Assembly: GCF_000067165.1 (NCBI RefSeq)
Contig: NC_010162.1
Span: forward strand, 1,860,001 to 1,924,000
Length of the DNA stretch: 64,000 bases
Direction: 5' to 3'
DNA from: Sorangium cellulosum So ce56
GTDB lineage: Bacteria > Myxococcota_A > Polyangia > Polyangiales > Polyangiaceae
Part shown: positions 35,345-45,178 of the stretch, one piece after another
Position numbering within the stretch: position 1 is the first letter of the stretch
How the letters are laid out: the number at the start of each line of letters is the position of its first letter
The notes under the pieces: model-generated
Seen by the model: the letters and a program-made list of their open reading frames with translations, nothing else
Databases searched by the model: none
Told to the model about the DNA's origin: nothing
Translations under genes and position numbers: made by a program

Positions 35345-36256
35345 TCACGCGCTCTCTTCGATCCCCGACGGCGACTCCAGCCCCGGCGGCTCTTCCAGGC
35401 TGATGCGCCCGAGCCGGCCGGCGCGGAAGTCGTGGACCAGGATGTCCGACGCCTTGTGCAGGTCCACCGACCCGCCGCTGCGCAGGCAGCCGCGGCGGCG
35501 GCCGATCTCCTCGATCAGCGCGGCGGCCGTCTCCGGCAGCTCCTTCAGCTTGTAGCGGGCGACGAGGAGCTCGGGGTAGCGCCGCAGGAAGTACCCCGCC
35601 GCGAACAGGGCGACGCTCTGGTAATCGATGGCCGTGTCGGGGATCGCCCCGCCCACGGCCAGGCGGAACGAGGCCGCCTCGTCGTCGATCTTGGGCCAGA
35701 GGATCCCCGGGTTGTCGGAGATGGCCATGCCAGTCTTCAAGGTGACGAGCTGCTGGCTCTTCGTGACCGCGGGCTCGTCGCCGACCTTGGCCACCTTGCG
35801 CTCCATGAGCGCGTTGATGAGCGTCGATTTGCCGACGTTGGGGATCCCCACGATCATGGCCCGCACCACCTTGCCGGGGCCGTTCTTGGGGGGCGCGAGG
35901 CGCTTGCAGAGCTCCGGGATCCGGCGCCGCGCCTCGGACGACTGGCTCGCGGAGATCGCGATCGCGAGCACCTGGCCCCCCGGCGAGGCGCCGCGCTCGG
36001 CCTCGTCAGGCGGCGCGGCGCGCTCCGCCTCGAAGTGGCGGAGCCACGCCGTTGTGACGGCCGGGTCCGCCAGATCGCTCTTGTTCAGGACCTTGATGCA
36101 CGGCTTCTGGCCGCGCAGCTCGGCCAGGACGGGGTTCTCGCTGGCCAGCGGCATGCGGGCGTCGAGCACCTCGATGACGACGTCCTGCGACGGCATCGAC
36201 TCGGCGATCGAGCGCCGAGCCTTGGTCATGTGGCCTGGATACCATTGGATCGACAT
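35345..36256 (-). CDS. ylqF: ribosome biogenesis GTPase YlqF/RbgA
   Basis: The 303-aa product starts IQWYPGHMTKARRSI, the YlqF signature. It has circularly permuted GTPase motifs: NKSD (G4) comes before GIPNVGKSTLINAL (G1) and DNPGILWP (G3). In Bacillus RbgA assembles the 50S subunit; homologues are associated with ribosome assembly. The spacer with the downstream gene on this strand is 190 bp, so it is likely a separate transcription unit. The C-terminal helical domain (GCLRSGGSVDLHKASDILVH) is present, so the protein looks complete. Confidence 0.94.
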   Translation of the reverse strand: MSIQWYPGHMTKARRSIAESMPSQDVVIEVLDARMPLASENPVLAELRGQKPCIKVLNKSDLADPAVTTAWLRHFEAERAAPPDEAERGASPGGQVLAIAISASQSSEARRRIPELCKRLAPPKNGPGKVVRAMIVGIPNVGKSTLINALMERKVAKVGDEPAVTKSQQLVTLKTGMAISDNPGILWPKIDDEAASFRLAVGGAIPDTAIDYQSVALFAAGYFLRRYPELLVARYKLKELPETAAALIEEIGRRRGCLRSGGSVDLHKASDILVHDFRAGRLGRISLEEPPGLESPSGIEESA

Positions 36257-36286
36257 CCGCCGCGCAGCTCTATCACGCCCGGCGGG

Positions 36287-36997
36287 TCACGCGCACCCGT
36301 CCGGGCCGCAGGCCGCCCCCTCGGCGAGCGCCTGCTCGGGGGCGTCCGCCGCCTCGTCCCACGCCTTCTGGAGCACGCCGAGGAGGGCCTCGGCCGGCTG
36401 CGCGCCGGAGACGCCGTACCGCCCGCCGAACGCGAAGAAGGGGACGCCCGTGATGCCGATCGCGCGCGCCTCGTCCTCGTCGGCCCGCACCTCGCGCGCG
36501 TGGGCGTCGCTCGCGAGCGCCGCGCGGACCTCGTCCGGATCGAGCCCCGCCTCGCCGGCGAGGCGCGCGAGCACCTCCGGCTCGCCGATGGCCTCGCCCT
36601 CGGTCATGTAGCCGCGGAGCAGCCGCTCCTTCACCGCGTCCTGCACGCCGCGCTCGGCCGCGAGGTGGAGCACGCGGTGCGCGTCGAAGGTGTTGCCGGG
36701 CCGGACCTTGTCGAAGCGGAGATCGAGGCCGTCCGCCGCGCCCACCTCGGTCATCTGCCGGATCATCGCCTCGGCCTTGGCGACGGGCACGCCGTACTTC
36801 CTCGCGAGGCGCCCGGCGTAGGACACGTCGGTGTCGAGGACGCGCTTCGCCGAGGGGTCGAGCTCGAAGGCGCGCCAGACGACCTCGACGGCATCCCGGC
36901 GCGGGAACCTGGCGAGCGCGGCCTCGAGCCGGCGCTTGCCGACGTAGCACCACGGGCACGCGATGTCGGACCAGACATCGACACGGAGCTTCTTCAT
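36287..36997 (-). CDS. FrnE-like DsbA-family oxidoreductase
   Basis: The 236-aa product has the thioredoxin-fold start KKLRVDVWSDIACPWCYVGK with the redox motif CPWC (Cys14-Cys17). It also has the FrnE-type helical insert and the cis-Pro loop GITGVPFFAFGGRYGVSGAQ. There is no signal peptide, so it acts in the cytoplasm, as for the FrnE/2-hydroxychromene isomerase-like group. A pair of Cys near the end (ACGPDGC) may form a second redox or metal site. A TTG three codons upstream is an alternative start. Confidence 0.92.
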   Translation of the reverse strand: MKKLRVDVWSDIACPWCYVGKRRLEAALARFPRRDAVEVVWRAFELDPSAKRVLDTDVSYAGRLARKYGVPVAKAEAMIRQMTEVGAADGLDLRFDKVRPGNTFDAHRVLHLAAERGVQDAVKERLLRGYMTEGEAIGEPEVLARLAGEAGLDPDEVRAALASDAHAREVRADEDEARAIGITGVPFFAFGGRYGVSGAQPAEALLGVLQKAWDEAADAPEQALAEGAACGPDGCA

Positions 36998-37006
36998 GGC
37001 GATCAA

Positions 37007-37390
37007 GGTAGGGCGCCGCGGCGCCTCCGGCCAGGCGGCGTGCGTTGCGGGCGGGAGGGGCGCCGGCGCGGCGGTCGGGGAGGGGTCGAGCTCGCCGGGG
37101 AGAACGGAGCCCTTCCGTGTACGCCTGCGTGTGGGTGGCGCTCGTCCCGGCGGCCGCGTTCTGTGGTCTGGTCGATGTCGCGCGACAATCCAGCGCTGCC
37201 GAGATTCATTAGATCACACGCGGGTCACACATAGAGAAAGAAGGCGCTGCGAGAGCGGCGCCTTCCCCCGGGGCTTGCTCGAAGATGGATGGCTTGCTCG
37301 GTGATGAGAGCGAACATGAACCCTATGGCGGGATCATCGTGCCTATTCTGATACCCGCCCATCGGTCCGGGGGGCGCTCACGCCCCCGTC
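37007..37390. other. gap without a supported gene
   Basis: Short overlapping frames occur on both strands, but no start with a ribosome binding site or recognisable protein is seen. It should hold the divergent promoters of the oxidoreductase and the following plus-strand gene. Confidence 0.4.
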
Positions 37391-38842
37391 TTGCCGCGCA
37401 CGCTCAGCTGCGTCACGAAGACGCCTGTGCATCCCGTCCTTATTGCCGTTGGCACCGCCCTCGCAGCCGGCCCGGTCGCCGCCGGTCCGCCTCCTGACCC
37501 GTGGCACGCATGGCTCCTCGTTGCGCTCGCGCGGCAGGTCGATCGGCAGCGCTGGCTGGTCCGGGTCCAGCGTGAGCGCCTCTTTCGTGCCTCCCGCCGT
37601 GGCGACGTACCGGGCATGCCGGGCTGGAAGTTTTACTTTCACGGCATCGGCCTCTGCCTGACCGCACCCGACGGCGAGACGATCGACGTCGACGATCACG
37701 GCGATAACGGCCTCACGATCGATCCTTGGTTCTTCACGCAGCGCATCCTGAGCCTCCCTCACCCCGCGCTCCCCGAGCGGCGCCTGCTCGCATTCCTTCC
37801 GACCGCTGACGCCATGGCCGCCGCGATCCGCGAGCTCACCCGGGAGGGACTGCTCGTCCGCAACGAGCATCGGCACGTCTTCCGCGTCGTCCCTGAGATT
37901 GAGGAGAACGCCGGGGCGTTCGCCGCGATCGACTTCTCCGACGCGTCCCTCCGCGCTCGCTGGGCGGAGCACCTCGGCGATCACGAGCTGCTCGCCGTCG
38001 AGCGGCCCTCGGCGGCCGCCCAGGCGCGAGCCGCCGCGCAGCGCGACGCCTACAAACGGTACTTGCTCGCGGGGATCGCGAACGAGGCGACGGCAAGCGC
38101 GTTCATCGAGCCCCTCGAGACAGTGCTCGAGCCGCCGGAGTTCGTCGATGTGTGCGCGGGGCTGATCGACGCGTCGGTGAACGCGACCTCTGCGCGCGCG
38201 ATCGAGCGGCTCGACGCACACCCGGACTACCCCGTCTGCCCGGCGGTAGCCAGGCTGCTCGCCCGCGTGGATCCGGCGCTGCATCATCCCTACGCCGTGC
38301 ACGCCGCGGCCCGGTACCTGCTGCGCCGCGGGATCGAGCGCGATCGCACGGTCGACGTGGTGCTGGCGTTCGCGCGCGTCGAGGTCGTCGAGGGCTACCT
38401 GGGCAACCCGTTCCTCGGCGAGCTAGCCCTGCTGCTGCTCGAGCATGCGCCTCCGCACGCGCTCGCCGCGCTCCGCCGGGGGCTGCGATCGAGCACGCCC
38501 GCGGTCCGGACGGACGTCGCCGCGGCGCTCGCGGCGCTCGGTCAGGCGTGGTGCCTTCGCGAGCTCCTGCTCGCGCTGGACGACGCGGCCACGTTCGAGG
38601 AATCGGCCTCCGTGCGGGCCGCGCTCTCGTGGATCGGGTCGGACGAGGCGCGCGCGGCGGTCGCGCACTGGACGCAGACCCACGTCCTGCGGACGACGGA
38701 GGGCCCGGGCTATGGATGGGAGGAGATCCAGGAGGCCTGTGCCGATGAGTCGCTCGAGTACGAGATCGAGGAACGTCGCGCCTGGGCCGACGCGACCCGA
38801 CCGGGGATCGATCCGGACTTCGACCGCGTGGTGTGGGGATGA
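37391..38842 (+). CDS. protein with a DUF6896-like N-terminal domain and HEAT-type repeats
   Basis: The 483-aa frame contains GWKFYFHGIGLCLTAPDGET and DVDDHGDNGLTIDPWFFTQR (about residues 77-118). I tentatively place this in the DUF6896 group, whose members often sit in immunity-type proteins. From about residue 215 to 440 the sequence is helical, with repeats of the form ALAALRRGLRSSTPAVRTDV and AALAALGQAWCLRELLLALD, as in HEAT/PBS-lyase repeats. The start is uncertain: TTG 37391 opens the frame and GTG 37427 is an alternative. Neither has a clear ribosome binding site. No toxin gene is adjacent, so an immunity role is speculative. Confidence 0.65.
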   Translation: MPRTLSCVTKTPVHPVLIAVGTALAAGPVAAGPPPDPWHAWLLVALARQVDRQRWLVRVQRERLFRASRRGDVPGMPGWKFYFHGIGLCLTAPDGETIDVDDHGDNGLTIDPWFFTQRILSLPHPALPERRLLAFLPTADAMAAAIRELTREGLLVRNEHRHVFRVVPEIEENAGAFAAIDFSDASLRARWAEHLGDHELLAVERPSAAAQARAAAQRDAYKRYLLAGIANEATASAFIEPLETVLEPPEFVDVCAGLIDASVNATSARAIERLDAHPDYPVCPAVARLLARVDPALHHPYAVHAAARYLLRRGIERDRTVDVVLAFARVEVVEGYLGNPFLGELALLLLEHAPPHALAALRRGLRSSTPAVRTDVAAALAALGQAWCLRELLLALDDAATFEESASVRAALSWIGSDEARAAVAHWTQTHVLRTTEGPGYGWEEIQEACADESLEYEIEERRAWADATRPGIDPDFDRVVWG

Positions 38843-38844
38843 AA

Positions 38845-38970
38845 GGCAGGTGGTGGGGGATTCCCCCCCCATCCTGCCGGAATGATGGAACCGCCAAGAC
38901 GCCACAAGACGCCAAGATTGTTATTCTTCTTCTTCTCTTGGCGTCTTGTGGCGTCTTGGCGGTTCAAAAG
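38845..38970 (+). repeat. composite palindromic element, copy 2, with perfect 29-bp inverted repeat
   Basis: The element has a GC hairpin (GGCAGG..GGGGGATTCCCCC..CCTGCC, 38845-38879) followed by a perfect 29-bp inverted repeat. The arms at 38888-38916 and 38937-38965 are built of CCAAGACGCCA units, and the 20-base loop is T-rich. It is the same element as 32781-32903 in the opposite orientation. It starts 2 bp after a stop codon and lies between convergent genes, so it may also end transcription. Confidence 0.88.
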
Positions 38971-39043
38971 ACTCCACCTTCGGCCAAAGTACCCCACCAC
39001 CGGGCGATGCGGCGCCGCCTCGCCGTCGCCCGGTCACCCCCGC

Positions 39044-39763
39044 TTATCGCCGCTCCTCCGCGCCCATCAGCGCGGAGAGGCTCTGCCGCTGGCGGCCCGC
39101 CCCGTCGAAGTTCGATGGATCGAGCCAGCGCTCGAACGCCGCCTTCGCCGCCGGCCACTCCTTGTCGATGATCGCGTGCCACGCGGTGTCGCGGGTGCGC
39201 CCCTTGACCACCGCGGCCTGCCGGAACACGCCTTCGAAGCGGAACCCGAGCCTCACCGCCGCCGCCCGCGAGCCCGCATTGAGCGCGTGGCATTTCCACT
39301 CGTAGCGCCGGTAGCCGAGCTCGTCGAACGCCCGCCGCATCATCAGGTACATCGCCTCCGTCGCCGCAGGCGTCCTCTGAAGGAGCGGTGAGTACCTGAT
39401 GTGCCCGACCTCGATGACGCCGTTGCTGGGGTCGATCCGCAGGTAGGCCGCGACGCCGACCGCCCGTCCGGTCGTCGCGTCGATGATCGCATGGAACAGC
39501 GGATCATCGCCCAGGCACGTGGCGTCCATCCAGGCGCGGTAGTCCGAGAGGGTCGCGAAGGGCCCATAGGGCAGGTAGGTCCAGCCTCGCCCCTCCGCGT
39601 CCGCGAGGTTGGCGGCATGGAGGTCCGCCGCGTGCTTCTCGGGGTCGATCGGCTCGACCCGGCAGGTGCGCCCGAGCAGGATCTCGCGCGGCGGCAGCGG
39701 CCGCGGCGTCCAGCCGGGGAGGGGGTGGCCGATCGGCTGCATCAGAGAATTCATGTGCTCCAC
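39044..39763 (-). CDS. GNAT acetyltransferase of the RimJ/RimL type
   Basis: The 239-aa product has the GNAT fold of the ribosomal-protein-acetylase-like group: VEPIDPEKHAADLHAANLAD, FHAIIDATTGRAVGVAAYLR, IEVGHIRYSPLLQRTPAATE, YRRYEWKCHALNAGSRAAA and RLGFRFEGVFRQAAVVKGRT. It transfers an acetyl group from acetyl-CoA, substrate unknown. The GTG at 39763 has GGAGG ten bases upstream; the ATG at 39754 is an alternative. It is transcribed convergently with the HEAT-repeat protein. Confidence 0.9.
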   Translation of the reverse strand: MEHMNSLMQPIGHPLPGWTPRPLPPREILLGRTCRVEPIDPEKHAADLHAANLADAEGRGWTYLPYGPFATLSDYRAWMDATCLGDDPLFHAIIDATTGRAVGVAAYLRIDPSNGVIEVGHIRYSPLLQRTPAATEAMYLMMRRAFDELGYRRYEWKCHALNAGSRAAAVRLGFRFEGVFRQAAVVKGRTRDTAWHAIIDKEWPAAKAAFERWLDPSNFDGAGRQRQSLSALMGAEERR

Positions 39764-39827
39764 GGGATCGCTACCTCCGCAAGGTCGTTCGCTGGCGGCA
39801 CCCGCCGCGGGCGCCGCCAGCCGCGTG

Positions 39828-41525
39828 TTACTGCGCCCCGATCGTCGCCGCCACCTTCTCCTCGATCCCTTCCCACGTCGCCGGTCGATCCGCCGTCGAG
39901 TAGGCCTGGAGCATCACCTCTCGGTCCCCGAGCACGACGACGTAGCTCACCATCTGCACCCCGTTCTTGAGCCCGTTCTTCACGCTCACCGCCGGCCGCC
40001 CGCCCAGCATGATGCGCGTCGCCGGGCCCTTCGTGACGGTGTTCGCCGGCCGTTGCTCGTCGAGCACCTTGCGCTCCTGCTCGAGGAGGGCGTCCAGCTG
40101 ATCGGGCGGCACCGCGCCCTCGAGCGGGAAGACGGCGACCTGGAACACGACGGGCGTCCGGGGCAGCTGCCCGTACGTGTGGAAGCGGATGCCGGCCAGC
40201 TCCTCCACGGACGAGGCGCTCGCGAGCGCCTCCGGCAGGTCCAGGGCGACGCCCGTGTCCGCGACCGCGGTGCGCGTCAGCGCCGGCGGCGCGCGGAGCT
40301 CCCACGGGCGGCCGGCGGCGAACGCCATCGCCACGGACAGCGCCATCGCCGCGGCCGTCAGGGCGGCCGCCGCCGTGAGGAGGGGGCGCGGCCTCGGCTC
40401 GGCGTCCGCCGCGCGCTCGCGCCGGTCCACGGGCGTGAGGCCCCGGGGGAGGACCGTGACGACGAGCGCGAAGCCGACCACGCCGCCGCCCAGGTGCGCG
40501 AGCAGGTCGACGCCGGGCTGAAAGCTGTAGACGAGGTTGAGGCCGAGCGGCAGCCACGCGCGGCTGCGCATCTGCGCGATCATCGCGGGGGGCAGGAGCC
40601 CGTGCGGGCGGAGCGCGACGCCGATGCCGGCCGTCATGAGGCCCCAGATCGCGCCCGACGCGCCGACGCTCCACCGGTCCTCCAGCATCGCGCTCGCGAG
40701 CGACCCGCCGAGCGCCGAGGCCCCGTAGAGCAGGAGGAAGCGCCGCGGGCCGAGGAGCGCCTCGAGCATCGGGCCGAAGGACCACAGCGCCAGCATGTTG
40801 ACGAAGAGGTGCATCGGGTCGGCGTGCAGGAACGCCGAGGCGAGGAGCCGGTAAAGCTCCCCATGGCGCACCGCCTCGCCGCTGTTGGCGCCCATGCGCC
40901 ACAGCGCCGCCTCGTGGGTGCCCGAGCCGAAGGCGTAGCTCACGGCGAGCAGCGCGGCGCACGCGATCATGAGCGTCGCGGTGACGCGGCGGCTGCCCCT
41001 CAGCCTGTCGACGATCGCGCGCTCCTGCTGCGCCAGGGCCTGCCCCTCGGCGAGCGCCTCCGCGAGCGCCTGGGGCTCGAGCGGGCCCACCTCGGCGAGG
41101 CGCTCGTGGGCCCGCTCGAGGGCCGGCAGGGCCTGCCCCTTCACGCGCGCGAGCTCGCCCGCGGCGTCGAGGTGGTGGAAGCCCATCGGCACGGGCTGCA
41201 CGAACGGCGCGACCTTGGTGAGCGCGGCCTGGCCTGGGGCAGCGCTCCCGCCCACCAGCACGACGTGCGTCGGCGGCCCGCCGGGCCGCACCGCCTTCAC
41301 GAGCGGCTCGAGCAGGGCGTGGAGCTCGTCGGCCGACGGGTCCCCGGGCGCCGTGACGAGCGCGATCTGGAGGGGCGCCGACCTGCCCGCGAGGAAAGCC
41401 AGGCCCGGGTCGCAGCGGAGCAGCACGAGGGCGTCCGGCCCGCGGAGCAGCGCGGCGAGCAGGCGGTCGCGTCGAGCCGCCGCGTCGTCCCCGGGCGCAC
41501 GGTCCATGATCGGCAGGTCCACCAC
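39828..41525 (-). CDS. rhomboid-family intramembrane serine protease with N-terminal extension
   Basis: The 565-aa product has a cytoplasmic N-terminal domain (about residues 1-175) that I do not recognise. A rhomboid core follows: FLHADPMHLFVNMLALWSFG (the HxxxN motif), the catalytic GASGAIWG with Ser290, and the His in DLLAHLGGGVVGF. The final 150 residues, after another membrane helix, form a domain with FHTYGQLPRTPVVFQVAVFP. Rhomboids cut transmembrane proteins inside the membrane. I chose GTG 41525, which has GGAGGAG about eight bases upstream; GTG 41522 and ATG 41507 are alternatives. The Ser/Thr kinase gene lies 137 bp upstream in the same direction. Confidence 0.88.
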   Translation of the reverse strand: MVDLPIMDRAPGDDAAARRDRLLAALLRGPDALVLLRCDPGLAFLAGRSAPLQIALVTAPGDPSADELHALLEPLVKAVRPGGPPTHVVLVGGSAAPGQAALTKVAPFVQPVPMGFHHLDAAGELARVKGQALPALERAHERLAEVGPLEPQALAEALAEGQALAQQERAIVDRLRGSRRVTATLMIACAALLAVSYAFGSGTHEAALWRMGANSGEAVRHGELYRLLASAFLHADPMHLFVNMLALWSFGPMLEALLGPRRFLLLYGASALGGSLASAMLEDRWSVGASGAIWGLMTAGIGVALRPHGLLPPAMIAQMRSRAWLPLGLNLVYSFQPGVDLLAHLGGGVVGFALVVTVLPRGLTPVDRRERAADAEPRPRPLLTAAAALTAAAMALSVAMAFAAGRPWELRAPPALTRTAVADTGVALDLPEALASASSVEELAGIRFHTYGQLPRTPVVFQVAVFPLEGAVPPDQLDALLEQERKVLDEQRPANTVTKGPATRIMLGGRPAVSVKNGLKNGVQMVSYVVVLGDREVMLQAYSTADRPATWEGIEEKVAATIGAQ

Positions 41526-41662
41526 GCTCGCTTCTCCTCCTGCTTCCTCCTCCCGCGAGAGGTCGCGCGGCGAGCGTAGCCGAAAGGCGGCGCGCGCAGG
41601 ATCGCGGAGCGCGCCCCTTGAGCTGCCGCGCTCGTCCCGGGTCGGCGCGCCCGGCCTCCTCG

Positions 41663-43312
<1,650 letters not shown>

Positions 43313-43585
43313 GGCGCGGACCGAAGCGTTTGCGTGACGGAGCCCCCCGCGCGTGTCGGGCGCGATACCGCCGATTCAATCATGTTGTCGGCCGCTGGCG
43401 AGCCGAAGACATCGCATCGTGTGCTGTTCCAGTGGCGTCGTCCCGGTCCGACCCGGTCACACCCGCGCTCCGTCCACCGCTCGATCGCTGCCGCCGCCGC
43501 GCTCGCCCCGAGGATTGCTGAGCGAACGGTGCTTCGCTGTTGCAGTTGCAGAGGCGTGGACGGATCCTCCGCGCGGCGTGTGGTG

Positions 43586-44368
43586 TCAGGAGAGCTCGGC
43601 GATGACCGCGTGGTGGTCGGACGCGGCGCCGACGTCGATGACGTCGGCCAGCGCGAGCCGGCCGGCGAGCCGCGGCGACAGCAGCACGTAGTCGGTCCGC
43701 GTCTCCACCTGCGCGCCGTCGCGCCCGCGCAGCGCGGTGAACCAGCGCGAGGTGCGCGGCCTCAGGAGCAGGGCGTCGGCCCAGCCGAACGCCTCGATCG
43801 AATCCATCGTGTCGAACCGCGGCGGGCTGCCGTATTTCTCGATGCCGGCCGCCGCGAGGCGCGCGCCGAGGTCCGCGGGGTAGGGGTCGCGGCGCGACAG
43901 CGCGTTGAGATCGCCGGCGAGCGCCCAGAGGCCCGCGGCGAACCGGGTGGGCGGCACGAGCGAGAGCAGCCAGCGGGCCTCGGTGAGCCGGCGATCCTCG
44001 CTGCCGGCGTTGAGGTGGGTGCCGAGCACCACGAGCGGCTCGCCGCCGAGCGAGAGCTCGACCTCGACGAGGCAGTGGGCCAGCGCCTCGGGCGCGTGCA
44101 CGCGCGCGCCGGCGAGCGGCGCCCGGCTGACGACGGCGACATGGTTGCGCCTCCCGTTCGGGCGCGGGTTGGCGTTGCCCAGGACGGCGTGCCGCTCGCC
44201 GGCGGGCGCGCCGATCGCCTCGGCGACGGCCCGGAGCCGGGCGCCGTCCTCCCAGCCCACGCACTCCTGGAGGACGAGCAGATCGGGGCGCGCGGCGGCG
44301 ACGATCGCGAGGATCGCCTCGAACCGATCCTCGCCGCCGAAGAGGATGTTGAAGGTCATGATCTTCAC
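43586..44368 (-). CDS. endonuclease/exonuclease/phosphatase-family hydrolase
   Basis: The 260-aa protein shows the EEP fold: start MTFNILFGGEDRFEAIL, metal ligand Glu in LLVLQECVGWED, THLNAGSEDRRLTEARWL, the GDLNALSRRDP motif, and TDYVLLSP with the SDHHAVIAEL terminus. Members cleave phosphodiester bonds in nucleic acids, phosphoinositides or sphingomyelin; the substrate cannot be told. There is no signal peptide. The GTG at 44368 and an ATG at 44359 are both possible starts. The spacer behind the gene (43313-43585) shows nothing clear. Confidence 0.9.
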   Translation of the reverse strand: MKIMTFNILFGGEDRFEAILAIVAAARPDLLVLQECVGWEDGARLRAVAEAIGAPAGERHAVLGNANPRPNGRRNHVAVVSRAPLAGARVHAPEALAHCLVEVELSLGGEPLVVLGTHLNAGSEDRRLTEARWLLSLVPPTRFAAGLWALAGDLNALSRRDPYPADLGARLAAAGIEKYGSPPRFDTMDSIEAFGWADALLLRPRTSRWFTALRGRDGAQVETRTDYVLLSPRLAGRLALADVIDVGAASDHHAVIAELS

Positions 44369-44474
44369 GGTCCGATCAGGCTAGCTCCTCCGAGGCCTGG
44401 GCGTCTGCGCGGAGCGGTCGAAAGGCGCGCTGAATCGGGTGGACGCGGCGCCCGAGACGGCACACGAAGCGGGC

Positions 44475-44909
44475 ATGGCCGGCGACGTCCTCCCGATCCG
44501 CAGCGATTCGCCGCTCTACGCCGCCGCGCTCCGCCTCCGGCGCGAGGTCTTCGTCGTCGAGCAGTCCGTGCCCGAGGACATCGAGATCGACGAGCTCGAC
44601 CCCGTCGCGCGGCATTTCGTCGTCCTCGAAGGCGGCGAGGTCGTCGCGACGATGCGGCTCCTGCCGTACGAGGGCGCGCTCAAGGTGGGCCGCGTCGCCG
44701 TCAGGAAAGACCTTCGCGGCGCGGGCCTCGGGCGGCGGCTGATGGAGGAGGCGATCCGCGTCGCCGGGGCCGAGGGCGCGCGCGCGCTGGTCCTGAACGC
44801 CCAGGTCGCCGCAGCGGCGTTCTATCGCAAGCTCGGCTTCGTCGAGGAGGGGCCGATCTTCGACGAGGCGGGGATCCCGCACACGAGGATGGTCCGGCGG
44901 ATGGCCTGA
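44475..44909 (+). CDS. GNAT-family N-acetyltransferase
   Basis: The 144-aa product has a compact GNAT fold: LRREVFVVEQSVPEDIEIDE, HFVVLEGGEVVATMRLLP, the acetyl-CoA loop VRKDLRGAGLGRRLMEEAI (Q/RxxGxG/A motif) and AAAAFYRKLGFVEEGPIFDE. These resemble the ElaA/YjcF group. The conserved N-terminus supports ATG 44475; a GTG at 44439 would add 12 poorly conserved residues. Substrate unknown. Confidence 0.9.
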   Translation: MAGDVLPIRSDSPLYAAALRLRREVFVVEQSVPEDIEIDELDPVARHFVVLEGGEVVATMRLLPYEGALKVGRVAVRKDLRGAGLGRRLMEEAIRVAGAEGARALVLNAQVAAAAFYRKLGFVEEGPIFDEAGIPHTRMVRRMA

Positions 44910-45178
44910 GCCGGCGGGCGCTGGGGATAGAAGTCCGGCCGGGGATGGCGACGGCCATTGGCGTGCTCGGCGCGCCACAACAGGTCGCGACCTCTGCCAT
45001 TCCACCCGCGGCCGGGCGGACCCCGCCGCTTCGCCTGCGCTGCCCCTGTACCGATCGCAGACCCGAAGATGCCAAAAAAACTCGTAGAGCGCGGCGCTGG
45101 GAGGCGCGACGAGAAAGCAGCGTGTTCCTTCTAGCGCACGTTGCGCATCGCGGTGTTCGAAGACAATCTACCTGATCA

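Noticed and set aside
32781..38970. Ends of a single composite transposon or genomic island
   Set aside because: The two palindromic elements are inverted relative to each other, but the genes between them (ylqF, DUF808, frnE-like, HipA-like) look like ordinary chromosome and include no transposase or integrase.
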